Assembly: GCA_012845835.1 (NCBI GenBank) | Contig: JABAKD010000008.1 | Span: 15,546,223 to 15,610,222 of the forward strand | DNA length: 64,000 nt | Direction: 5' to 3' | Source of the DNA: Undaria pinnatifida | Lineage: Eukaryota; Sar; Phaeophyceae; Laminariales; Alariaceae | In this document: in pieces, positions 43,655 through 53,800 of the stretch | Numbering within the stretch: position 1 is the first letter of the stretch | How the letters are laid out: each line of letters opens with the position of its first letter | Position numbers and translations under genes: made by a program | Notes under the pieces: generated by a model | Database searches by the model: none | Told to the model about the DNA's origin: nothing | The model's input: only the letters and a program-made list of their open reading frames with translations

Positions 43655-44590
43655 GCCCCAACGATAACTGTGTACTTAATATAGGATATCACCTCATTAT
43701 CTTTCTAGAGCCATCCACGCCGCTGCTCCCCCCCCCCCCCCCCACCGCCTCGAAACCCCCCTTCTTCCCCACCTCCCGCTCCATCGCCTAGACCTAGCAC
43801 CGCATGTACAACAAACCCTTATATCTATGCCACCTAAAACCCTTCCCTTCCCCCCCCCCCCCCCACCCCCCCCCACCCCTCACCCCCCCACCCCCCCACT
43901 CCATCCCACCCCCACCCCCTCGAACACGCCGCCCTCTGCTCATTGATTGTACGACTTACCCCAGGATATTCATGATAAACTGATGCAATATTTCCAAAAC
44001 CGTCACATTTATCCCCTTAAATAAGTTTTAGTGTCCACGCACAGATTGGGCTGCCCCACCCGCCCCACCCCCGCCCCAACCCCCCCCATGATAAACTGGT
44101 GCACTTTTTTTTTTCCCAAAACCGTCAAATTTATTTCCTCAAAGGATTTATATCTTCCACGCAAAACTGCCCGCCCGTCCGCCCCCCCCCAGTTCCCCCC
44201 CCCCCACCTCCAACCCCCCCCCCTCCAGCCCCGCTCGCTATTGATCAAAACCAGGCCCCCACGTCCTTCAAACCTCTACCCTCCCCTCACCGGTTATTCG
44301 ACTTACAGGATTCACTTGATTTACGGATACATTTCCTTCCACAGCTGTCAAATTTTGTCCCCCTCCGAAACGGGTTTTAAAGTTTCCGCGCACAGACTGA
44401 CTAACATCACCCTGTCGACCCTGGTAGCTACACTGTAGTTGTAAGGGGAGTCGCCGACCTATATCCTTAATGAGGACACACAACCCGTAATACGCGCGAT
44501 CGGAGTATCACACACAGCTTGCCATGATGAGTTTCGACAAATCTTCGATCTCACAGCTGGAGTGTATTTTCATTTTAAATATTATATAGT
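43655..44590 (+). repeat. Composite C-tract repeat, 5'-truncated copy 6
   Basis: It starts within the ATATCACCTCATTATC/CCATCCA module. Several poly-C runs follow (43728-43743, 43849-43880, 44190-44225), with GACCTAGCACC, CACGCACAGATTGGGC and TTGATCAAAACCAGGCCCCC modules. The conserved 3' module ends at TTCGATCTCACAGCTGGAGTGTATTTTC, about 44575. Confidence 0.85.
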
Positions 44591-45780
44591 GTATATCGTG
44601 ACAGCGCCTATACCCAATGAAAGTAAGGTAAGCTTAGTCCAGATTAGAAATGATTAACTTGTAGGTAGGAGTTTTCGGAAAGTTCGGTAAATTAAACACG
44701 AGTTTCGCGAGGATTTTACAACGATCAGACAATTATGATCGATGGTGATAACACCATGCTGGGCACTGCAAATGCGGTACTGCCGTGGGACTGGCCGAGG
44801 GGTGGCCCACGTACACGGCGCAAACGTGAGCGATTGTGATGCGCGCAGCACGGGCGCCAAGACAATCCATGCCGCACTGCGCGGCCGGCGGCCCGTTGGT
44901 GTTACAGTGGTGCATCCCCGCTGTTGTGAAGGCAATTGCGTTTCTCGGAGCCTGCGTCTCTGTCACTGTGACGGCGACGACCTAGCTGGTGGGTAGAGCA
45001 GTCAAGGCCAACGTAGAGGTTTTACGAACAACGTGCGCCTAGGTACGCAGCGAGGCCATATGCGTGCGTGTGCCGACGCCACAGCAGCAACTCTGGCAGC
45101 ACCAGCACAGGCACCATCACCAGCACACTATCAAGCGGCAGTGTTGTTTCCGTGGTCCCAGGCCCTCGCGCTCGCCAGCAACAACGGATTGGCCAAGTTC
45201 ATTCGAAGGCACAAAACAGCAGCAGCACTCCGAGAACGTACGTGGAAACCCCAAAACTCAGTCTAAAATATAATGTAATGAACCTGCCTGGTCCACGAGA
45301 CACGGCAGTTTCTGTGTTGGCTTCCTCGTAAACTCACCCCGCAGAAGACGTACAACGACGACCACGACCACCACAAATACCACCACCAGTCAAGAGCCAC
45401 TGGCAGCAGATTATTATGCGGGGTGTCGGGCCTTTGCACCTGCTGCGGTAGGAAGCAACCTCTGCAGGCCGAATTCAATCGAACACAGCCGCTGTTTACT
45501 TTCGTGATAAACTTAAAATTCAGTCGAAAACCAAGACACCACAAACTCTCCCTAGGCAAAACATCGCAATAGTATAGCGCCTATAAAATGTTACCAACAG
45601 GATCGGAGCCTATATCGTGGGTTCTAACCGTGGTCTTCCGTTATAGAACGATGAGCGTAGCTTGAAATGGACAATCGTACCACCGGGTACGGGCATGTAT
45701 GAACGTTATCAAAATCGGATCCTGTTCGTTGACGAATAATGCAACAGAAATGCGGTTATCACTACAGTAGGACAGCTTGT
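44591..45780 (+). other. Unassigned stretch, moderately GC-rich
   Basis: Several overlapping short frames on both strands (44654-45000, 45033-45331, 45263-45559) have no domain motif. The GC content and CAGCAGCA-type runs at 45080-45130 explain the open frames. No call. Confidence 0.3.
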
Positions 45781-45810
45781 GCACAATCAGCTTTGGTCCC
45801 CTTCCACACA

Positions 45811-46530
45811 GGTCATATCATATCAGTCCGCAGAACGACTCTGGAACGAAATCGTTCTTGCTAGATTGCTCTGTAGACCTTGGCAGCCTGGGGAGAGATT
45901 ACACTATATCCTTCAATACGAATACGACGTTCCAACTTTCCGACAAATCATTACGCAGCTTGAAAGTAAGAATATCGACGCATCACCTGGGCAAACGCAC
46001 AGATGATCTACTAGATGCTTGAAACGGTTTACATATAATCCATTACCAGGATCCGCTGTGAATTTTTCTTTTGTCCAACCCATCTGCATACGGTATCTAG
46101 AACAGATGGGTCATTTGCGCTTTGTTTCCAGCTTCTTGGGCATTCTCGTAGCCCAAATCCGCGGCCACATCTAACGCCAGGATGCCCCCTCCCCACACGA
46201 TGGAATACGGCGGGTGCACTAACGTTGCAAGAAGGGTTGGAACCCAACTACCTACTCTACACGCCCACTAAATAGCTTTGACGTGTTTCTCCAAACGAAG
46301 GCGTTGGCTGCGTATGCGTACATCACCCAGAAAGGGGCGAGGGCAGTTGGCAGCATACTTCTTTGGATTCCCCACACGTATGAGCTAATCCTCGCGCACC
46401 ATCAAGGCGGGAGCATATATGCATGCCATGCATACGTTGTGTCGACCAAGCACCACAGACAGGCATATAATACATTCATGCTGTCGTATGGCAAAAATCT
46501 ACATTTGGCAAGCAACAAATACCAGATACG
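45811..46530 (+). CDS. Two possible exons of an unknown gene
   Basis: The first candidate exon starts after the CCACACAG acceptor at about 45811 and reads ISYQSAERLWNEIVLARLL, then GERLHYILQYEYDV, to a TGA near 46006. If spliced it would exit earlier. The second, about 46237-46530, reads KKGWNPTTYSTRPLNS, then LWIPHTYELILAHHQGG, and ends at a strong GTAAGT donor. Both have protein-like composition with well-spread hydrophobic and charged residues. I found no in-phase junction proving they belong together, and no known motif. Confidence 0.22.
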
Positions 46531-46559
46531 TGTAAGTATGCGAGTGTTTATTTAATCCA

Positions 46560-48110
46560 TATTTTGGTATCATATTAGGCTAGCCCTATTTGCGTATTCT
46601 AAACTGCTGCAAATTATCCAACACTTGTTCCGAGTAGTGCTGTGTCCCCATAAACGAGGGTGCGTGCAGTTCCAAAGGGGCAAATAGTGTTCCGGATGCG
46701 TATGAAATCATCCCCATCAAATTTCCACTACTTGGCATCATTTCCCTCTACTCCATTCGCGTTAAAAGGTAATTATATATATCCCAAATGTCCTTAATTC
46801 GTTTCCCTCATGCTCGGAGAATATGTCCCAAAGAAACCGACACATACATACGGAGAATTATTTCTTGGACATATTCCACAAAATTGAATCCAGTCAGAGA
46901 TAACAAATAGGCCAACCCCCCCCGGCGCAATGGTTGCGAAGGTGACTGATCGCCTTGGCTGATAATGCAGTAGAAACACAGCATATGTTCACGGTACGCT
47001 ATTAAGGTGAATGTTTCTACTATGGATCATACTCACCGACACATTCACGCCATCGCCAAACACGAGCCACCCCAATCCCAACCGCTACCTCAACCTCAAC
47101 CTCAACCCCAACCCCAACCCGAACCCTAACCCCGAGACTTTACTGATGCGCGATGGAAATTTAACCACATCTAAGTCTCCGCGTGCTTGCTAATGCTACG
47201 GTCAAAGCTGCACTTCCTTTCCCCCGACGATTCATGATTCTCGAACGCGAGCTGACGTGCTAAACAACCTCTATTATTACAACTTACACGCGGTTCCCGA
47301 AACCCGAACACACAGACACCGCACAACACAAGAAGTCTGAAAAACACATCATTGTGTTACCAACACCCACAAAACGCTGAGCGCGGGACGACAATCTATC
47401 CGGCCAAACCGGAGCAAATCCTGCGACCTCCAAAAACACATGGGTTTCTTGTTTGGGTTTTGATTCTGCTACTTACATGGTATATCACATTTTGGAAGAG
47501 ACTTGAACTCCAGGAATACCTGCACGCGAGGACACATTATCCGGTGGTACCGGTAGGAATCTCAACGAAATACAAAAATAACAAAACCTGTGCCGACACG
47601 TTGATGAATGGAGCGACATCACGAAAAGCTGCCCGTCGAGACACCCGGGACTCTCCCTCTGCCGCCGCTGGCCGGGTGTCCCACGACGTATCGAAATCAT
47701 TTTACCGTGTGGTTTACGACGCTCCTCAGAGCACACAACGAACCAATGATTACCTTGTCGCACCGCCGGTTCCCTCCCCCAACCCATTACCACCTTGCCC
47801 CGTACGGGGTTAAACTTCCAAACGTAGGCATGCCCACAGCGACCCCCCCTCTCCCGCGATCACATGATCCGACTACTCGCGCTGAACGAATCATGTTCGC
47901 TTGTACGAAAACGACGACACACCGTGGCCCGTCAACCCCCCTCGCGATCTTCGTTTTCGCAACAACCCAAAACAACTAAACACACTACCAACACTACCAA
48001 CACAAGCATAGTCTTTACAGGTATGGAATGTATGTATACTGCACAATCGAAGACAGACGACACCGAAAAAATCGCAACGTAGCTTGCCGTTTTCCTCAAC
48101 GGCTGTATAT
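46560..48110 (+). other. No gene identified
   Basis: Apart from the telomere-like tract at 47082-47130 I see no coding, RNA or repeat signal. Overlapping ORFs around 47350-47980 occur on both strands without motifs. Confidence 0.3.
47082..47130 (+). repeat. Short telomere-like tract
   Basis: CCTCAA units give way to CCCCAA, then CCCGAA, then CCCTAACCCC. Only the last unit matches a CCCTAA-type telomeric hexamer. This may be an interstitial telomere-like microsatellite rather than a true telomere remnant. Confidence 0.5.
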
Positions 48111-48255
48111 CTAATGGTGGCGGGGAGGACCGTACACGTTGATTGCGTTCTTACCCCCGCAGTATTGGTCATGGTCTCCCGAGCATGGCATCTGGCACGA
48201 ACTCCTGTCTAGAGGGGTTTCGTCGTGCTTGCTGTCCTTGTCACCGCAAAAGCAC
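48111..48255 (-). pseudogene. WSC-domain C-terminal half exon, detached
   Basis: The minus strand reads CFCGDKDSKHDETPLDR, then CQMPCSGDHDQYCGGKNAINVY and a short tail to TAG. These are the last five cysteines of a WSC domain. An acceptor AAAAG lies at 48256-48257 after a pyrimidine-rich stretch, but it would enter in phase 2, unlike every other long exon of the neighbouring gene (phase 1). I found no short exon to complete the domain between here and 50621. It may be a leftover of a lost 3' end of the large WSC gene, a separate small gene, or an alternative last exon. Confidence 0.5.
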
Positions 48256-49056
48256 CTTTTCGTATAGCCAACAATACAGACGGGCGGGGGGAATGGCAAA
48301 GAGAAACTCTTTAAAAAAACTTTATTCAAGGGTTTCTCGAGAACACAAATGCTTGAGCCTGCCCATGCATTGCGTGGCCAACGCAAATGACAATTTTGCC
48401 GTATTATACACGTATCGCAAAAATTACGGCATGCTGACGTGTATAGACCATCCTTGTACCATCGAATGTAAGAGTTGCGCCGGGAAATGCTCGTAATATA
48501 TGTGGACGACAAGAGGACTGGCTCTTCTACAACACGCTGCAGCAGGTACAGTATCATTACGTTTTAAATATTGTCATCATCCCCGTATTTTACGATGTCA
48601 TGGTCGCAGTTGTCGTTTATATTTTTCTGATGAGTTCATCATTCCCCCTGATCGCCGATGTTCGACGAATGTGGCCAACTTCCCTTCAAACGTGACGCTA
48701 TAACTCTGTTGCCCAATGAGAGGGGATGATGTACACAACCGCCACGGAAGCACTCACTCTTTGCCAAACTCGACGCCGTAGTACACAGCACGATGGAGTT
48801 TACAGTGCAAGTAGCATTTCTGGCCGTTGGTGGGCCGCCGGGCGCGAACGTGACGAAGCGGGGGCGCGGAAGACAAACACATGAGGGAAGGGTCAAATGG
48901 GGTTCACTGATGCGACATCAGTTTGTTTGCTGCTGCAGCCTGGTTGCGATTATTCTGGCGACCTACGTGTGGTGGAACGTTTGGCGGGGGGGGGAGGACG
49001 AGCGAGGGGTAACCATCCTATCGCGCATGGCCGTACGCCGTAGGACCATTGGCTTT
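48256..49056 (+). other. No gene identified
   Basis: This lies between the detached WSC exon and the left direct repeat. A plus-strand frame (48793-49164) has a short hydrophobic segment and no motif. No call. Confidence 0.3.
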
Positions 49057-49438
49057 TGTAGTGGTACTCCGAGTGGGGTATGCGTGGTTGGTAGGTGTTG
49101 GGAAGCGTGCTCTTCATGGGTTCCGGTGCCCTTGTTTATCCTCTTCTCATGGCTCGCCGGATAGACTCGAAAGCTTATACATTATTTCCTCTACGTTAAA
49201 CTCCAAAGACAGACAAAACGGGCCTAGGCACGGTAGGGCAGGGTAGAGCAGGTGGGGCAAGTAGAGCAGGTCGTGATATGTGGGGCGTCCTGCTTGTCCC
49301 ATCATCGTCACCTGTACCGCTCATCTATGATGGCATTGACGTGAATGTGACATCTAATGTCACGTGGTTTCACCTCAACCATGACATGGCGTCACGTCTA
49401 ATTTATAACAACCTTTCTACGGAGAGCACTCCATTACA
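49057..49438. repeat. Direct repeat, left copy, TG...CA ends (possible short LTR)
   Basis: It begins TGTAGTGGTACTCCGAGTGG, ends CATTACA, and is 382 bp long. It matches 50087-50479 throughout, with substitutions and small indels, including a GGGCAGGGTAGAGCAGG purine-rich tandem stretch. Confidence 0.8.
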
Positions 49439-50086
49439 CTAGCCACCTGGAATAGACGTAGATGCAGATCACCTGTTAATCGTAGGATGCCAACAAAACA
49501 TCCAGAAATGGAAAGGGTATCAAAGATGCGGCTATTCGAAACAAACAAAAAAGAGGCTGTAGATTCCCCCACGCGTCGTGACAATGAAGGTCAATGCCTC
49601 ATTGCAGGATTTACCACCCTATGATGGAGCTCACAACCGTGAGAGCTCAGAAAAGGGCATGTACCTATGGCATACCAGTAGCAATCGGCCTACGCGCGAT
49701 TGGAGCGCTGCAGCACACCCTAGTACGACCACCAGCCGCGTTTTATTGGGTTTTCTTGAGACCCTACAATATCCTGTTCCACCATCAACCTACGGCGTAT
49801 CTACTGCACATCTTCGTGGAGCGCCATCTACGGATCAACGTGTCTACAACGCCACGCTACAGGGATATCTGCAACGACGGTATTATCGCGTTGAGTCGCA
49901 CTTACCCTTTCGTCTTTTCCCTCCCCCCAACCATGTTTCTTGAGTTTATTCTTGAATTTCTTCATGGGATTTGTTTTGTGCGCATGAACGGCTTGATTTT
50001 CTCTTTTGGGTTTGATTTTGTTGTTCAGTTAGTTTCAAGGTGCCACTTTTCTTCGGCTTGACTTTAGTCCTGCCGAAGACGTCAAC
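49439..50086. other. Spacer between the direct repeats
   Basis: This 648-bp segment has an open plus-strand frame for 155 codons (49594-50061) that contains no recognisable motif. Neither edge shows a clear primer-binding site or polypurine tract. If the flanking repeats are LTRs, the whole would be a miniature (TRIM-like) element. Confidence 0.35.
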
Positions 50087-50479
50087 TGTATTGGTACTTC
50101 GAGTGGGGGATGCGCGGTTGCTAGGTGTTGGAAAGCGTGCTCCTCATGGGTTTCGGTGCCCTTCTTGTTTGGTCTCTCGTCATGGCTCGCTGGATAAACT
50201 CAAAAGCTTATAACTTATTTCCCTTACATTAAACTCTAAATGACAGACAAAACAGGCCTAGGCACGTTAAGACAGGGCAGAGCAGGTAGAGCAGGTAAAG
50301 CAGGTAGAGCAGGTCGTGATATGTGGGGCGTCCTGCCTGTCCCATCATCGTCACCTTCGTCACCGCCCATCTATGGTGGCCTTGACGTGAATTTGTTTTG
50401 TCACCTGGTTTCACCTCACTATGACATGGTTTCACGTCGAACCTATAAAATGTCCTTCTACGGAGGGCACTTCATTACA
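50087..50479. repeat. Direct repeat, right copy, TG...CA ends (possible short LTR)
   Basis: It begins TGTATTGGTACTTCGAGTGG and ends CATTACA, 393 bp. The GCAGGTAGAGCAGGTAAAGC stretch is longer than in the left copy. No target duplication is seen around the pair (GCTTT on the left, CTCTC on the right). Confidence 0.8.
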
Positions 50480-50620
50480 CTCTCCCATCTTCACAATGTC
50501 TGGACGGAGCAGGTCGGAGTTTCGCTGACCGTACCGTAATTTTGCGTGCACTAAGCGCGAACCGCAGTGAGGTAGCCGTCGAATATCATGAACCGTGAGC
50601 TGCATCCTACTAAGAGAAAC

Positions 50621-50860
50621 TTAAGCGGCAGAGTTATTCGCCTTGTTCGTAGTGTCTTGCACGTATCTGACTGCGTCAGTTTCTGGAATAATATCCCAGG
50701 CTCGGCCACTGCAAAACAGAGCAATGGGTACATAACGTAAATGCCACGATGACTCCTGGCGGTATTCACTCCGTGATACAATCACTCCTCTTGCGCAAGG
50801 TTGACAGTCTTCACCGCCAACAACATGATACACTCGATCACCGTCTTTATTACGGGCTAC
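50621..50860 (-). CDS. Proposed last exon of the WSC gene, non-WSC tail
   Basis: A strong acceptor (TTTTTTCTCGTTTTTAG) is followed by a frame open for 79 codons to TAA. It starts in phase 0, exactly what the preceding exon (51417-51736, ending GAG before GTGAGA) requires. It reads VARNKDGDRVYHVVGGEDC and then a segment with SSWHLRYVPIALFC. It does not complete the WSC domain begun upstream, because the expected CxxxC is missing. So it is either an alternative C-terminal tail or the relic of a damaged 3' end. I recognise no family. Confidence 0.45.
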   Translation of the reverse strand, partial: VARNKDGDRVYHVVGGEDCQPCARGVIVSRSEYRQESSWHLRYVPIALFCSGRAWDIIPETDAVRYVQDTTNKANNSAA

Positions 50861-53800
50861 CTAAAAACGAGAAAAAATTACGGTGCCCTGATTTGTAGAC
50901 TAGTTCACGAGTAACCAGCGCGTTATACCATTGCCGACCAACGCTAACTCTACCCGCGCAGCAGCAATAGCATATGAGCGTTGCGGTGGCGGGGGCCCAG
51001 AGCAAGCAAACTGTACGAGAAAAAGTAGTACGACGCCATCTTCACCAATGATCTGTTCATGGCAAAGGGCCGGACAAGATGTATATTGCGGCAGCGACAC
51101 AGCAATAGCGAGCCATAACAAACAACAAACAAACCACAACAAACAACAACAAGCAACAACAACCAAAAACGACAACAACGAGCAGCAAAAACAAAAAACA
51201 ACAAATACAGCAAATACAACAAAAACAACAAACAGCAACGAACAACAACAACAACAACAACAACGAACAGCAAAAACAACAGAAGAAAACAACAACAAAA
51301 AAACAACAAAAACAACGAAAAAAAACATCAACAAAAACATCAACATCAACATCAACATCAACATCAACATCAACATCAACATCAACAACAACAGCAACCA
51401 ACGGCCAAGTTCTCACCTCGGGGGTCATCTTGTCTAACTTGTAATCCCTGGTGAGGTTGAGAACACGCTTGAACCTGGCGTCCTTGAAGCAGCCCAGCAT
51501 ATTACCTGGCTGCGGTTCGACTACCTCGGCTTTGTCTTCGTCCTTCTTTTCTCCGTTTTTGTTTTCTTCCCCCTTTCTTGTTTCATTTTTCTTGTCTTGC
51601 GTGCCTTTATTGAATTTGAACACACTGACGCGGTTCTTGCCTCCACAAGCGGCGGATGATTTCCCCGCGCAAGCATAGTCGCATTCCCCGTCGTCGACTT
51701 TGGCCTCGCTCTTGAAATCATAGCCGCAAAAACACTCTGCGACGAGGTGGCACGGAACAGTAGTGAGAATGAGCTACTCGTAATACGGACGACAACCGTT
51801 TTTCCCTGACACTGGCTAGTGTTTTGCTTGCTTGGGGTGGACGATACAACAAGCAGAAACACTTGTACAAAAGCTGAAAGCTCATATTTGAGGGACACCA
51901 GGGGTCGAGGGATCCCATCATAGGGCACCACCGTTCATGGAAACGCCAAGCGCAGGCGGTCCGGTTTGAGGCACAAATATTGTGGATACGAGGTATGCCC
52001 GAACACTCATAGGGCCGAAACACAAGCCACGCGCATCACGTTGTACTTACCCTTCGAGTACTGCGTGCCGAAGAAAGCGTAGCCTTTGCCCTTGCAGAAG
52101 TCTCCGCAAACCTGTAATATAACAATAGCCAAACCAAACATTGCCGTGCAAGCATGAAATCAGCAGTCGGCACCTGACAGGCAGATGTACCAAAGGAAGG
52201 TCATAATGCACACAACAGGCATTAGTGCTTTGGCATCTAACAATGTATAATAGGTATTACTCCGGAGTATGTCATAACTATGAAAGTCCACTATTCTCAG
52301 ACAGGACCGTCCTGGAATGTACAACATCCGGCATATATTTATGTTTTAAACATCTATCGATCCAGACACACTACCTATTGTTGTCCTCGAAATTTAAAAT
52401 ATGCTTATGTTTACACAAGAAAACTACCTGCTGCTCCGAGACAGTAATTACCCGGTACATTTTGCTGTTTCAAACGAAGGGATTCGAAGACAACGATTGG
52501 AATGTTCACAGCCCGTACCAGGGCTCCGTGCAATTGTTCCGGTGCACATCTCTTGTGTGCGAGAAAACACGAAAGGCCACGAAACGATAACAAGTACCTG
52601 CTGCGTGGTACCTGCTAAGTATTAACCAGTGGCACAACGTTATCCAGGGGCAGAAAAACAACTGATTATGCACGATGACTACGTCCTGCAGAAGCTACAC
52701 ACCGTCGTGACAGAGCCACAATTTGTGACGCGGCAGGATCCACGCATTAATATGGCCGACACACGATAACGAGCGCAAGCCTGAGCTGGCGTCGATAGTA
52801 AACAACTCAAGCAGAGCTATGCTACGAAGAAATGAAATCCTTTTGCCAATTGATAATGTGACGAAGGCAACTGGTACTGAAAACGCTCAACACATACATA
52901 ATCACAAATCAAACGACGTTTGCGACCGTACGACGCCCATAAGAATAGAGAGCAGTGAAACGCGTACGGCCATGCTAAACGGGTAGTCGCATACTTCCTC
53001 TTATTGAAAGTCGACCGTACCCCCTACCCCTTTGCCCCGGGTTCTGTCGTGTGGCAGACACGGTAATCTCCAGTTTTTACAACACGTGTCCCCTCTGAAG
53101 TTCTTGGGTGGTTAAGCAACGGTCGTTCAACTTTCAGCTGGAACCATTTCAGCTGCAAACCTACAGAATTTTCCGCACCTGCGCCGACATACCCCTGTCA
53201 TCTTTTTTATCGCCACCGAGCACCCTATGTCGGCTGTTGTCCTTGAAACACCCGAGAGGCGAGGCCCCGTTGCACGTGTCCCAGGCCAGCCCGCCGTTTT
53301 TACGCTCGCTGTCGTCCCACTTGAAGAGGTTGATACGGTTGTGACCTCCACATGCCACCTTTTTGTTGCCTGTACACTCAGAGTCGCACTTGTCGGCTTT
53401 CCATTTTAACGCCGGAACATCATCTCCGCAAAAGCATTCTGAGGCATCATCAGCAAGCAATCACCCAATAGGCCGGAGTAAGATTTTATAGCACGTGGAT
53501 AATATAGAATCGAGGCTGGAAGCGGGTGCACTACCACTTACTCCTCGATGGAAACGCAATCGGTGTTGCAGTGCACGTTTATCTGCAGTGCGACCGCGTC
53601 CAAGGGAACAATCCGTATAATTACCGCATGCAGATGATGATCAGGATCCCTTGATAATGCCGGGTAAGTACCAAGCGATTTATCCCACACTATGTCGGAC
53701 ACCCGCACTATAAAAATACGAACCTGAATAGTGCGCTTACCCACAGTCCCGTGGAACAATATAAAATGTTCACCCGTGAAACAAGCAACACGTGTCAACC

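Noticed and set aside
48400-48460. A short WSC exon (CxxxC) upstream of the detached 48111-48255 exon
   Set aside because: CRNFC follows a TCAG, but the length, phase and the sequence after the second Cys do not match any of the ten 61-nt exons.
51000-51080. A missing 61-nt WSC exon (CPALC) after exon 51417-51736
   Set aside because: There is no AG acceptor at the right place and no GY/FG or WYSATT motif after the cysteines.
50900-51623. Long ORFs on both strands around 50.9-51.6 kb (Leu/Val-rich and Asn/Thr-rich)
   Set aside because: They are low-complexity readings of CAACAA/CAACAT repeats. Only the part inside 51417-51736 on the minus strand is real exon.
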